Shown: piece by piece, positions 36,818-45,953 of the stretch
How positions within the stretch are numbered: the first letter of the stretch is position 1
How the letters are laid out: each line of letters starts with the position of its first letter
NCBI GenBank assembly: GCA_964489695.1
Contig: CAZAZP010000006.1
Coordinates: 1 to 48,149, forward strand
Length of the DNA: 48,149 bases
Direction: 5' to 3'
From: CAYUXU01 sp964489695
Lineage (GTDB): Bacteria > Bacillota_I > Bacilli_A > Erysipelotrichales > Erysipelotrichaceae
Notes under the pieces: model-generated
Told to the model about the DNA's origin: nothing
Database searches by the model: none
What the model saw: only the letters and a program-made list of their open reading frames with translations
Program-made: the position numbers and the translations under genes

Positions 36818-37507
36818 TTATCCAACTATTTGCTTGTTTAAGCGATGAAGCTTTTTTAAAAGCGGTTTTTTAAGAGCTAGAACTTGACTGGGATGTAATG
36901 CAAAAATAAAAATCTCAATTGGTCTTTCACAAGTTGTTAATAAACTTAAGGCTTGATTGATACTTGAGCCAGTCGTTAAAACATCATCGACTAATAATAT
37001 TTTCCGAGCTGATAAATTGGCTTCTACCACCGAATTTAACGCTAAAGTAATCTTAGCCCGTTGCTGTGCTGATTTATATTTCTGAGGTTGATCACTTAAG
37101 TTGATTAATAAATCAGTAATGGGGAGATTTAAAGCTTGTAGCATCTTACTAACATGGGTAAAACCTCGAGCTTGTTTATTAGCTGCTACTGATGGAATCG
37201 TCACGACTTGATAAGCCGCAAAACGTTTTTTTAACTGATTGATAAATGGCCAAAGAAAAATTGGGGCTAAAGCTTCATCGTAAAAATCTTTATAACGGAC
37301 TAAACAATCGCGAAAAAAATCATTATAAACATAACCATAAGTTAAATGATAACCATGATAGTTCAACTTTTTTAGTTGCGGCTTAAGTTCACGACGACAC
37401 TTAGGGCAAATTACATCGGTCTTTAACAACTGCTCAAATAAACTACCGCCAGTTAAGATATCCTTTTGACAAATTAAGCATTCATTCGTTTGATTTCGTA
37501 ACAACAT
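36818..37507 (-). CDS. comFC: ComFC, phosphoribosyltransferase-like competence protein
   Basis: ComFC helps DNA uptake in competent cells. The 229-aa protein has an N-terminal zinc finger (CLIC and CPKC pairs, about residues 10-38) and a C-terminal PRPP-binding motif ILLVDDVLTTGSSI, with a preceding ARGFTHV-like segment. It overlaps the comFA stop by 34 bases and is preceded by GAGGT. Confidence 0.95.
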   Translation of the reverse strand: MLLRNQTNECLICQKDILTGGSLFEQLLKTDVICPKCRRELKPQLKKLNYHGYHLTYGYVYNDFFRDCLVRYKDFYDEALAPIFLWPFINQLKKRFAAYQVVTIPSVAANKQARGFTHVSKMLQALNLPITDLLINLSDQPQKYKSAQQRAKITLALNSVVEANLSARKILLVDDVLTTGSSINQALSLLTTCERPIEIFIFALHPSQVLALKKPLLKKLHRLNKQIVG

Positions 37508-38726
37508 TGACTTACCTCATAAGATTGCTTGCGCGTTAAAAACCATACACTCCCGGTGGGATATGCTGGGTGGCGACCAACTCGCCCCGCAATTTGAATC
37601 AACGTCGCAGCAGTAAAAACCGGATGATCAGCCCAAAAGACGGCGACGTGAATATTAATGAAAGTAACGCCCCGTTCTAATATTGAAGTACAAATTAAAC
37701 TTCCCTGGGCTAACTCAATAAACTCATTAATGATTTGCGCTTGATTTACTGATTTTGAATGCAAACAAGGGAGCTTCAACCAGTAACTTAATTGTTTCGC
37801 TAGTTTAATCGTTGGTACAAAAATCAAAGTCTTTTTAAAGCTGCGTTTAAACTTAAGCAAATCTAGCAGTAATAAAGCTGTTGGTCCTAGCTTAATTACT
37901 GGTTCAGGTAAAGGCTTTAAGTGTGGCCTTCTAAATAATTCCACCTTAGCGTATTGGGCTAAACTAGCTGGTGGGGTCGCGGTTAAATAAATCAGCCGTC
38001 CCCGACAACTACTTTGGGCAATACCTTGTAAGACTTCATCCCCAGCAAAGGGAAACGCATCGGGTTCATCGATGATTAATAAATCGAAATAACGATAATA
38101 ACGAAATAACTGATGGGTCGTACAAACAATTACGTCACCCCAAACATCATCAGTAAACCCTTGGCAGACACCNNNNNNNNNNNNNNNNNNNNNNNNNNNN
38201 NNNNNNNNNNNNNNNNNNNNNNNNNNNNNNNNNNNNNNNNNNNNNNNNNNNNNNNNNNNNNNNNNNNNNNNNTCGTACAAACAATTACGTCACCCCAAAC
38301 ATCATCAGTAAACCCTTGGCAGACACCGACCACCTTTAACCCAGAAAAAGCTTGTTTTAAGCGTTTACTTAAGGCTAACACGACTTGACGACGAGGAATC
38401 GCAAAACCAACAGTTTTATGTTGGCTTAAATATTGTTTAATTATCGGATACATCATTTCGGTTTTCCCTGCCCCACAAACCGCATGCACTACCACATCTT
38501 TATTTGGTAAAATTTCTTCAATTTGTTTGATCGCTGTTTCTTGCGCCTTAGTCAATTTAAAATCCAACGTATAATCAACTAATAAATCATCTTGATTAGA
38601 TAGATAAAGCGGTGCTGGTTCATGTAAAAGAAATCGGCGATAAGCAATACATTTCCGACAGTAAATCCCCTTTTCTCCTTTAAAAAAATAACGTTCATCT
38701 TGGTTACCACAGCGTAAACAATGCAT
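37474..38726 (-). CDS. comFA: ComFA, competence DNA helicase (interrupted by an assembly gap)
   Basis: ComFA is the DEAD-box ATPase that helps pull single-stranded DNA into the cell. The N-terminal part has a four-cysteine finger (CLRCGN and YCRKC) and Walker A AVCGAGKTEM. The other part has DEPDAFPF, LTATPP, and the motif VI-like QIAGRVGRHP. A run of 100 Ns (38173-38272) splits the coding frame, but both sides of the gap carry the same 55 bases. If one copy and the Ns are removed, the frame continues as GVCQGFTDDVWGDVIVCT joined to THQLFRYYR, giving about 365 aa and no break. The ATG at 38726 has GGTGA upstream; a TTG one codon earlier is also open. Confidence 0.93.
38118..38172. repeat. 55-bp copy left of the N run
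   Basis: Identical over 55 bases to 38273-38327, and both end exactly at the Ns. This is what a contig overlap that was not merged looks like. Confidence 0.95.
38173..38272. other. Assembly gap of exactly 100 N
   Basis: A placeholder gap inside comFA. The flanking 55-bp identity shows that no sequence is missing and that the true distance is negative by 55 bases. Confidence 0.97.
38273..38327. repeat. 55-bp copy right of the N run
   Basis: Second copy of 38118-38172; see the gap entry. It is coding sequence of comFA. Confidence 0.95.
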
Positions 38727-38788
38727 CAACTCACCAAACTAGTATTCAAAAGCCAAAGATGTTATCCTAAAATTAACGGAGGATTAAT

Positions 38789-39154
38789 ATGCAACCTATA
38801 TTTTTCTGTTATTACAAGTGTACAACTTGTGCTAAAGCTCGAAAATTTCTCAACGAACATCAGATTGCTTACCAAGAAAGAGATGTGATTACTGATCCAC
38901 CCAGTCGAAAAGAATTAGCCGACTGGATGGCTAATTCTGCTCAACCATTAAGAAAATACTTCAATACTTCAGGTCAGTTATACCGTGAGCTTCAACTAAA
39001 AGAACGCCTACCTAACTTAAGTAAAGATGCAATCTTAGATGTCTTAACCAGTTCTGGTTATTTAATTAAGCGGCCACTTTTAATTATCAATAATCGAGCT
39101 TATAGTGGTTTTAATGAAAAAATGTATCGGGAACTTTTTAAACTAACCGATTAA
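38789..39154 (+). CDS. ArsC/Spx-family thioredoxin-fold protein
   Basis: A 121-aa protein of the ArsC/Spx/YffB superfamily. It has the CxxC redox motif in KCTTCAKARKFL (about residues 11-22), ERDVITDPPSRKEL and the proline-rich IKRPLLI with the cis-Pro expected of the fold. The PLRKYFNTSGQLYREL segment is typical of the arsenate-reductase-like branch rather than of Spx itself. It could reduce a thiol substrate or act as a small regulator; arsenate is not proven. Ribosome site GGAGGA. It is divergent from comFA across 62 bases. Confidence 0.87.
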   Translation: MQPIFFCYYKCTTCAKARKFLNEHQIAYQERDVITDPPSRKELADWMANSAQPLRKYFNTSGQLYRELQLKERLPNLSKDAILDVLTSSGYLIKRPLLIINNRAYSGFNEKMYRELFKLTD

Positions 39155-40043
39155 TTACTAACAATAAAAGTAAACAGAACTCCTAAATTTTATATGAATC
39201 CATAAAGCAGGACTTTTTATTAGCATTAAGTACAGAGAATTCTTCATTCGAACTTTTTTAGATTACCAACTAAAAAACAAATTAATCGTAAACTTAATAG
39301 TTTGCTGCAATGGAAACGAACCAGTAATTTCTATTATAATAGCATATAAGTTGAGGTATGCAGCAAATCTTGACTTGTTAATAACTTGAGCTAATGTTAG
39401 CTATGAATTTGTAAATCGCTTCGTAACAAAATACCCAGTAATCAATAAGATCAAAAATAAAAAATTTACAAAAACTCATAGAATCAGTGTCTAAGTAATG
39501 TTTAGAAGGTTCAAAGACCTTACATCTCTTTTATATTTTAAAACAAAAAAATCAAGAAGAAAAATTATTTAGTTAATATTGATTGAGGCGTCTATACTAT
39601 ATTGGGAAAATTTAGCTAATAATGTTCTAAAATTTTCATACTAAGCTAAATCAACAGAATGATTGAATGAATAATCTGCAAAGGTGAATAGAGATAATTG
39701 GTTCATTAATAGTGGAGCCAAAATACATAACCTATCCTAATGCATGACATACAAAATTCGTGAAACTATTTATTATTTACATATTTGACAAAATATTATA
39801 ATAAGCCTACAATAACATTATAAATCGTGATTTTAACCGGCTATTTTTATTAGCTGGGATAAGCTAATTCAAAAAAGCCTTAATTTAGAAATGGATCGTA
39901 ATACATATAATAATAGAATTATCATCTGTGCTATTTGGATACAGAGATCATTAGATTGCTACTTAAATGTATATTAATTTGAAAGTTATTTATTAAATAA
40001 CAACGTTGCTGAAAATGGATTACTACTCCTTAATTCACTATTT
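39155..40043. other. AT-rich region without a recognisable gene
   Basis: About 890 bp with many stops in all frames and no ribosome site plus long frame. It may be decayed sequence next to the insertion element. The only ordered structure I see is a nested palindrome at 39301-39367. Confidence 0.6.
39301..39367. repeat. Nested palindrome
   Basis: Outer arms TTTGCTGCA (39301-39309) and TGCAGCAAA (39359-39367) match perfectly. Between them lies a perfect 12-bp palindrome CTATTATAATAG (39331-39342). It could be a small RNA hairpin or a relic mobile element end. Confidence 0.55.
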
Positions 40044-40070
40044 TGGACTGTCAACACTTTAACGGACAAT
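40044..40070 (+). repeat. Left terminal inverted repeat of the IS
   Basis: Starts TGGACTG and matches the inward reading of 41253-41279 at most positions, best at ACACTTTA and GGACAA. Confidence 0.75.
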
Positions 40071-40078
40071 TTTTATAG

Positions 40079-40858
40079 TTATACTGTTAAAGCATACTGA
40101 ACTGGTGATTTATAGCCTAATGATGAATGTAGTCGTTTATGATTATACCACCAGATGTGTCCCCCTAATTCTCTTTGTAAATCTTCTAATGTTTCAAATT
40201 TATTTTGATATATAAATTCAAATTTTAAACTTTTAAAGTTTGCTTCTGCTACCGCGTTATCATAAGGAGAACCTTTGTGGCTTAAAGAGCGTTTGATATC
40301 AAAAGTTGATAACAGTACTTCGATTTGCTTGTTTATAAATTCTTTACCTCGATCGGTATGAAATAATCCTATTCGTGATAAATCATGTTTGATACTACTA
40401 AATGCTTTATAAACGAGCTGTGCATCTTTATTTGGACCAGCGCTATAACCAATAATCTCACGATTATGTAAGTCCATGATCGTACAGACATAATGCCAAC
40501 GACTACCGACACGGACATAGGTTAAATCACTAACGATAGCTTCTAATGGATTATGATCATTAAACCCTCGATTGAGCTCATTACCAATGGGAGATTCATT
40601 TACTTCAGTCTTATACACCTTGTATTGAGCCTTTGTATAAACGGATATAAGCGCTTCTTTAGTCATAATTCGGCCGATACGCCTTCTAGATACGATATAA
40701 CCTTGTTCTTTTAGTTTAGCTTTAATTCTTCGCGTCCCATAGGTTTTTTTATTATCTCTAAATATATTGACCACTTTATCAGTCATGGGATCTTTATTCT
40801 TAAGCTTTTCTTTATACTTATAATAGTGAGAGCGACTTATTTTTAAAATCTTACACAT
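40079..40858 (-). CDS. IS3-family transposase OrfB (DDE integrase domain)
   Basis: A 259-aa rve-type integrase. A short helix-turn-helix (SRSHYYKYK) is followed by HTH_21 (YGTRRIKAKLKEQGY) and the DDE core with Asp in SDLTYV, Asp in HTDRGKEF and Glu in DNAVAEANFKSLK. The reading frame is open upstream of the ATG through NKYPISAMCKIL and into orfA in the -1 frame, so it is normally made as an OrfAB fusion by -1 frameshifting near TCAAAATAA. Confidence 0.94.
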   Translation of the reverse strand: MCKILKISRSHYYKYKEKLKNKDPMTDKVVNIFRDNKKTYGTRRIKAKLKEQGYIVSRRRIGRIMTKEALISVYTKAQYKVYKTEVNESPIGNELNRGFNDHNPLEAIVSDLTYVRVGSRWHYVCTIMDLHNREIIGYSAGPNKDAQLVYKAFSSIKHDLSRIGLFHTDRGKEFINKQIEVLLSTFDIKRSLSHKGSPYDNAVAEANFKSLKFEFIYQNKFETLEDLQRELGGHIWWYNHKRLHSSLGYKSPVQYALTV

Positions 40859-40893
40859 TGCGCTGATTGGATACTTATTTTTATTCTTGTTTA

Positions 40894-41184
<291 letters not shown>

Positions 41185-41252
41185 AATGGATTCCTACTTT
41201 CTTTAATTACATCTTATCAAACAAATTTGCTTGACATGGTGTAACTATTTTA

Positions 41253-41279
41253 TTTGTCCTCTAAAGTGTAGCCCATCCA
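41253..41279 (-). repeat. Right terminal inverted repeat of the IS
   Basis: Inward reading begins TGGATGGGCTACACTTTAGA; partner of 40044-40070. Confidence 0.75.
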
Positions 41280-41816
41280 TTTCGTAAATATGATGGTTTA
41301 ATAGTTTAAATAGTAACTCTAGAGATAATTATTATTTAAAAACATTTCAAACTAAACGTATGAAAACAAAACTTATGTACCAAAAAAATAGAAATAGCAA
41401 GTTTATGCAACAGACAATACCAGCTATTGACTACAGAACTGTTTCCTTCGAAACTGTGGTTCTACAATTATATTTGCGAAGAATAACCACTTCAAAGCTA
41501 GCTTATATTATTGAAATGCACGGTTACACATAATAAGGACGCTTCACTTTTATGTTGCATACGTTTGAATAAGTCACTGTGAAATCAACAAATAATTAGA
41601 TGAATAATGGATGCTAGATAACAAATATAAATAATTGAAATGGCTACTTATATCATAGCGGAGGTCTGAAATTGATCGCAAGATTTAAGAATGGAGATAT
41701 TCTAATAACTGATTATAAACAATAACAAAATTGTAATTTTAACATTTAAACTAGGGTAAGATAAAATGAATATGTGTAATTAAGTTCAAATTAGAATAGC
41801 AGAAAGGACTATGTAA
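41280..41816. other. AT-rich region without a recognisable gene
   Basis: About 540 bp with no convincing gene on either strand. The last 60 bases must hold the promoter of the secreted-protein gene; only weak AT-rich -10 like boxes are visible (TAAAAT at about 41761-41766). Confidence 0.5.
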
Positions 41817-42278
41817 ATGAAAAAAATAAATTTAGTTTTATTGGTAAGTATTATGTGTTTATGTAATTTAACTATAAAAGAGGTCTATGCAGAAGAAACA
41901 AACTCCTTTACTCAAGAAGAATTAACATACTTTGAAAATAGTTACAATTTTGATTTCACGAAAGAGTTCTATTTAAAACAAGACACAAATCATTTAAATG
42001 ATCCGCTATATCCAGCTAATTCAAACCGAGGGTCAATATTCATGGCAGTTTCAATAATATTTTGGACTATTCAAGGTATGATTTGGTTAGGGGAATTTGT
42101 GGTATATATCGGTTATCAAGAACCTGATTGGAATGCTGTTGTTAAATGGGCAGATGAGAATGGATATAATCCATATAGCTTGCAATATGAGGTTGTTAAC
42201 AGAGTCGTTGACAATGGTTGCTATAGCCAATATTTCCCCGCCAATCCATTTTGTAGATCAATTATTGAAGGAGATTAA
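41817..42278 (+). CDS. Small secreted protein of unknown function
   Basis: I do not recognise this 153-aa protein. It has a clear signal peptide (MKKINLVLLVSIMCLCN..., cleavage likely after EVYA, residue 24). The mature part is acidic at first, then has one hydrophobic stretch (about residues 71-97, rich in Ile, Trp and Phe), and ends with two cysteines ten residues apart (CYSQYFPANPFC), which probably form a disulfide loop. An AAGGA eight bases before the ATG sets the start. It is directly followed by a membrane protein gene. A secreted toxin or signal with a membrane partner is possible but unproven. Codon and base composition are more AT-rich than in the core genes. Confidence 0.75.
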   Translation: MKKINLVLLVSIMCLCNLTIKEVYAEETNSFTQEELTYFENSYNFDFTKEFYLKQDTNHLNDPLYPANSNRGSIFMAVSIIFWTIQGMIWLGEFVVYIGYQEPDWNAVVKWADENGYNPYSLQYEVVNRVVDNGCYSQYFPANPFCRSIIEGD

Positions 42279-42281
42279 TCA

Positions 42282-42629
42282 TTGATATTTATGCGAAATC
42301 AAAATTCTTTAATATTAAAATATATTGAAACTATGAGTTCAAATGCGAGTAAAAAATTTGAAAATATTGAGCTAGAATCTAATGGTTTCCGGTATCAGAG
42401 TACATTAAATTCACAAATTGTTGCGTATGGGTATAAATATGGGTATATGATACCAATTGTGATCTCATTGATTATTACTGCAGTAATTAACAGATACTTT
42501 ATTTCAACTTCTAATACTATCAACTTGATAGTATTATTTGCTCAAGTAGTGTTGTTGTTTATCCTTGTCTGGATATTTAGAAAAGGTAGTACGCTAATAT
42601 TTGAAAAAACATTAAAAATAATTGATTAA
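42282..42629 (+). CDS. Small two-helix membrane protein of unknown function
   Basis: A 115-aa protein starting at TTG 42282, because AAGGAG lies eight bases before it, while the first ATG (42291) is too far from it. Residues about 1-45 are hydrophilic; two membrane helices follow (YMIPIVISLIITAVI and INLIVLFAQVVLLFILVWIF). It is three bases after the secreted-protein gene, so the two are translated together. Size and topology resemble immunity proteins of bacteriocin pairs, but no family match is seen. Confidence 0.7.
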   Translation: MIFMRNQNSLILKYIETMSSNASKKFENIELESNGFRYQSTLNSQIVAYGYKYGYMIPIVISLIITAVINRYFISTSNTINLIVLFAQVVLLFILVWIFRKGSTLIFEKTLKIID

Positions 42630-42827
42630 CTTGGTTGAGAAATATAATTATAATCAACTAAATCTATGCTTTTTGCTTAAAATAGTTACTTTTAGCTAAA
42701 TGTTTAACTTTGATATTAATCTAAGCTGAGTCAATTGTTATATTTTGATACGAAACTCTATAGTAACCGTTTTATCAAAACTACCTTTTTAATCTTTTAA
42801 ACTACCTTAGAATCTCTCAATAACATT

Positions 42828-42852
42828 GAAAGAACTCCACTTAAGGGGAGTT
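42828..42852. repeat. 25-bp direct repeat, copy 1
   Basis: Identical to 43044-43068. It contains the stem AACTCC/GGAGTT but has no T run after it. Confidence 0.85.
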
Positions 42853-43043
42853 CATTCAGACTGTAGACAAAGTGTACTTTCTAGAAAATGAATCATTTTG
42901 CCTAAAATTATTCCCACTTTCCTCTCTAAAACCGTTATTAAAAGGGGTAGAATAGTAAATACAGTTTATATTTTATATACAAACCCCCACTTTAATACTA
43001 AGGGCTAATTACTTTAAAAAAATAGGGGTTTGTCAACAACCTG

Positions 43044-43068
43044 GAAAGAACTCCACTTAAGGGGAGTT
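43044..43068. repeat. 25-bp direct repeat, copy 2
   Basis: Identical to 42828-42852 and 216 bases away; this copy is followed by nine T and forms the terminator next to copA. Confidence 0.85.
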
Positions 43069-43075
43069 TTTTTTT
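43049..43075. terminator. Bidirectional terminator between the membrane protein unit and copA
   Basis: Hairpin AACTCC/GGAGTT with a T run on the plus strand and a weaker CTTTCC tail on the minus strand. It serves the convergent copA transcript and any plus-strand message. Confidence 0.65.
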
Positions 43076-45548
43076 ATGAGCGAAAGCGTTTTAAACGCAA
43101 AGCATTAGAAACGACTGAGACAGAACTAAAGGCCATCGCTCCCGCTGCTAACATCGGATTAAGTAGTGGACCACCAAAGATATACAATAACCCAGCCGCT
43201 ACGGGAATACCTAAAGTATTATAGCCAAAGGCCCAAAACAGATTTTGTTTAATATTGGTAATCGTGGCTTTACTTAATCTTAAAGCTTTAACTACATCTA
43301 ATAAATCGTTTTTCATTAAGACAATATCCGCTGATTCAATCGCGACATCCGTACCAGCACCGATCGCTAGTCCAACATCAGCCCGCGCTAAGGCGGGAGC
43401 ATCATTAATTCCATCCCCCACCATCGCGACTTTCTTGCCTAAAGCTTGTAAGTCAGCGATTTTTTGCGCTTTATCTTCTGGTAAAACTTCCGCAATTACC
43501 TGACTGATACCAGCCTCTTGAGCGATTGCTTGAGCGGTTTGTTGATTATCTCCTGTAATCATTACTACTTCTAAACCCAGGGCGGTTAATTGTTTGACCG
43601 CTTTTTTACTTGTAGTTTTAATGACATCCGCTACGGCGATTAAACCAATTAATTGTTGATTATCCACCACAAACATCAACGTTTTACCTTGCTTTAAAAT
43701 CTGAGCGATTTCAGCTTGAGCAAATTCAAAGTTAATATGATGTTCATCCATTAACCGTTGATTACCCACAAGAATAGTCCGTTGTTCAATTTGAGCACTT
43801 AAACCGCGTCCTGTTAAAGCTTGATAGTTTTCAATGGCCGGTAACTCTAAGCCTAAAGTTTGAACATATTTGACAATCGCTTGACCTAAAGGATGTTCCG
43901 AGTGGGTTTCAATCGCTGCTACCACTTTTAATAAATCTTCTTTAGTACCTTGATAAGCAATAACATCGGTAACTTCTGGAGCTCCCAAAGTAATCGTCCC
44001 TGTTTTATCTAAAACTACGGTATCAACTTGATGAGCGACTTCTAAGGCTTCCCCACTTTTAATTAGTATTCCTTGTTCGGCACCAACGCCGGTCCCGACC
44101 ATAATTGCGGTAGGAGTAGCTAAACCTAGGGCACAAGGACAAGCAATTACTAACACAGAAATAAAGATACGTAAAGCAAACTCAAAACTGCCATTAGCTA
44201 GATACCAGCCAATACCCGCCACCGTGGCGATTAAAACCACAGCTGGAACAAAATACCCAGCCACGATATCAGCCATTTTCGCAATGGGGGCTTTTGAACT
44301 TTGGGCATCTTCCACTAATTTAATAATTTTAGCTAAAGCTGTTTCCGCACCCGTTTTTAAGACTTCGATTTTAATACTACCGTTTTTATTTAATGTTGCT
44401 CCATAAACTACATCACCAATAGTTTTATCGACTGGTAAACTTTCACCAGTTAACATGGCTTCATCGACTGAAGTTGATCCAAAAATAATCTTACCATCTA
44501 CCGGAATACTTTCACCCGGTCGTACCAGTACGATATCACCAATTTCAACTTCCGCTACTAACACTTCAATTAATTCGCCTTGCCGTTCGATCGTAGCTTT
44601 TTTAGGAGTTAAATTCATTAGCTTTTTAATTGCTTCCGAAGTTTTACCTTTCGAGCGAGTTTCTAAAGATTTACCTAATAAAATTAAAGTAATAATCACA
44701 GCGGCTGATTCAAAATATAAACCATGCAGACCATTTAAGTCCCCTAACCAAATTTCATAAGTTGCATACAAACTATAGAGCATTGCTGCACTAGTACCTA
44801 AGGCAATTAAAGAATCCATATTAGGACTGCCCGTTAAAAGCGTTTTAAACCCAATGCGATAAAAAGATCGTCCCGCATATAACACCGGTAAACTTAAAGC
44901 TAATTGAGTTAACGCATAATTTAATGGGTATTGGGTTGGTTGGAGCCAACTTGGAATCGGTAAAACTACCTGAGTAAGACCAGGGATCATACTAATCATT
45001 GGACCCATGGCTAAATAAAATAAAGGAATCGTAAAAATCAAAGCCATGAGTAATTTAGTTTGCATGGTTTTTAAAGCTGTCGTTTGGCGTTGTTTTTCAC
45101 TATCAATCACTTCTTCTGTTTCACCAGCTAAAGCTTGATAACCAAGTTTACTAATAATTTGCTTAATCTCAGAAAGTTTAATAGCTAAACTATCATAACT
45201 AATTGTCGCTTTTTCATTAGTATAATTAACATTCGCACTTAAAATACCCGGTTGTTTTAATAAAGCTTTTTCAATCGTTAAAGCACAAGCAGCGCAAGTC
45301 ATTTCCGCAATCGGAAAACTTACTGTTTGTTTTTGGGTTGGCTTAGCTAAGCCATAGCCTAATTTTTCTACTGCAGCTTGCATTTGAGTAAAATCAGTAG
45401 TGGTTTGATCAAACTCAACTTCCATCATTTCGGTCGTTAAATTCACATTAACATTAATCACGCCATCCATTTTTTTGACCCGTCGTTCTACTGCACTGGC
45501 ACAAGCAGCACAGGTCATATCTGAAACTAAATATTTAGCTTTTTCCAT
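43074..45548 (-). CDS. copA: Copper-exporting P1B-type ATPase CopA
   Basis: CopA pumps Cu(I) out of the cell. The 824-aa protein has two N-terminal metal-binding domains (both MTCAAC), the membrane CPC motif in ACPCALGLATPTA, phosphorylation site DKTGTITLG, the HP motif SEHPLGQAI and the nucleotide-hinge GDGINDAPALA. The late helices have YNTLGIP and MAFSSVSVVSNALRL, the Cu(I) ligand motifs. AGGAGAGAG precedes the ATG. It lies eight bases after csoR. Confidence 0.97.
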   Translation of the reverse strand: MEKAKYLVSDMTCAACASAVERRVKKMDGVINVNVNLTTEMMEVEFDQTTTDFTQMQAAVEKLGYGLAKPTQKQTVSFPIAEMTCAACALTIEKALLKQPGILSANVNYTNEKATISYDSLAIKLSEIKQIISKLGYQALAGETEEVIDSEKQRQTTALKTMQTKLLMALIFTIPLFYLAMGPMISMIPGLTQVVLPIPSWLQPTQYPLNYALTQLALSLPVLYAGRSFYRIGFKTLLTGSPNMDSLIALGTSAAMLYSLYATYEIWLGDLNGLHGLYFESAAVIITLILLGKSLETRSKGKTSEAIKKLMNLTPKKATIERQGELIEVLVAEVEIGDIVLVRPGESIPVDGKIIFGSTSVDEAMLTGESLPVDKTIGDVVYGATLNKNGSIKIEVLKTGAETALAKIIKLVEDAQSSKAPIAKMADIVAGYFVPAVVLIATVAGIGWYLANGSFEFALRIFISVLVIACPCALGLATPTAIMVGTGVGAEQGILIKSGEALEVAHQVDTVVLDKTGTITLGAPEVTDVIAYQGTKEDLLKVVAAIETHSEHPLGQAIVKYVQTLGLELPAIENYQALTGRGLSAQIEQRTILVGNQRLMDEHHINFEFAQAEIAQILKQGKTLMFVVDNQQLIGLIAVADVIKTTSKKAVKQLTALGLEVVMITGDNQQTAQAIAQEAGISQVIAEVLPEDKAQKIADLQALGKKVAMVGDGINDAPALARADVGLAIGAGTDVAIESADIVLMKNDLLDVVKALRLSKATITNIKQNLFWAFGYNTLGIPVAAGLLYIFGGPLLNPMLAAGAMAFSSVSVVSNALRLKRFRS

Positions 45549-45556
45549 TCTCTCTC

Positions 45557-45856
45557 CTACTTAATCAATTTACCAATCGTAACAATTAACTCATCAACCA
45601 CTTCATGGCGATCTTGTTTAATATCTTCAATCAAACAGCCGTGAATGTGATGTTTTAATAATGCTTTACTTAAACCATCTAAGGCAGCTTTAACCGCAAA
45701 AATCTGGGTTAAAATATCATCACAATAACTTTCTTCCATAATCATCCGTTTGACGCCACGGACTTGACCTTCAATCCGATTAGCGCGATTTAATAAATCA
45801 CGAGATAAAGCCTCAGTCCGTGGTGTAATGGGTTTTTTCTGGATTTGTACTGTCAT
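45557..45856 (-). CDS. csoR: Copper-sensing repressor CsoR
   Basis: CsoR is a small helical repressor released from DNA by Cu(I). The 99-aa protein has RANRIEGQVRGVKRMIMEESYCDDI, and the copper ligands Cys (ESYCDD), His and Cys (HHIHGCL), in the CsoR order C-H-C. The ribosome site is the AGGGGG inside its own operator. It leads csoR-copA. Confidence 0.95.
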   Translation of the reverse strand: MTVQIQKKPITPRTEALSRDLLNRANRIEGQVRGVKRMIMEESYCDDILTQIFAVKAALDGLSKALLKHHIHGCLIEDIKQDRHEVVDELIVTIGKLIK

Positions 45857-45861
45857 TTATA

Positions 45862-45880
45862 TATACCCCCTATAGGTATA
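45862..45880 (-). promoter_or_regulatory. CsoR operator at csoR-copA
   Basis: TATACCCCCTATAGGTATA, near-palindromic and close to the known CsoR/GC-tract boxes. It lies between the -10 and the csoR start and contains the ribosome-binding GGGGG on the minus strand. Confidence 0.85.
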
Positions 45881-45883
45881 TTA

Positions 45884-45912
45884 ACTATAAGACTAGATTA
45901 ACAAATTGTCAA
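45884..45912 (-). promoter_or_regulatory. Promoter of csoR-copA
   Basis: TTGACA (45907-45912) and TATAGT (45884-45889), 17-bp spacer, minus strand. Confidence 0.85.
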
Positions 45913-45921
45913 GCCTGGCGC

Positions 45922-45949
45922 TTGACATTGAACAACTTTAGTCTATAAT
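45922..45949 (+). promoter_or_regulatory. Promoter of copZ
   Basis: TTGACA (45922-45927) and TATAAT (45944-45949) with a 16-bp spacer. Its -35 forms an inverted repeat with the csoR -35: TGTCAAGC (45907-45914) and GCTTGACA (45920-45927). Confidence 0.85.
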
Positions 45950-45953
45950 AAAA

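Larger units (their letters stand above)
42630..43073. other. Intergenic region with several hairpins
   Basis: 444 bp without a gene. It holds a hairpin just after the membrane protein gene (42631-42661, TTGGTTGA/TCAACTAA), two copies of a 25-bp hairpin repeat, and a long-range pairing ACAAACCCC (42979-42987) with GGGGTTTGT (43025-43033). Confidence 0.6.

Noticed and set aside
38118..38327. Real tandem repeat in comFA
   Set aside because: The identity ends exactly at both N edges, which is the mark of an assembly overlap.
42097..42285. 62-residue frame overlapping the secreted-protein gene
   Set aside because: Same strand, other frame, no ribosome site; it is a shadow of the 153-aa gene, which has a signal peptide and a good start.
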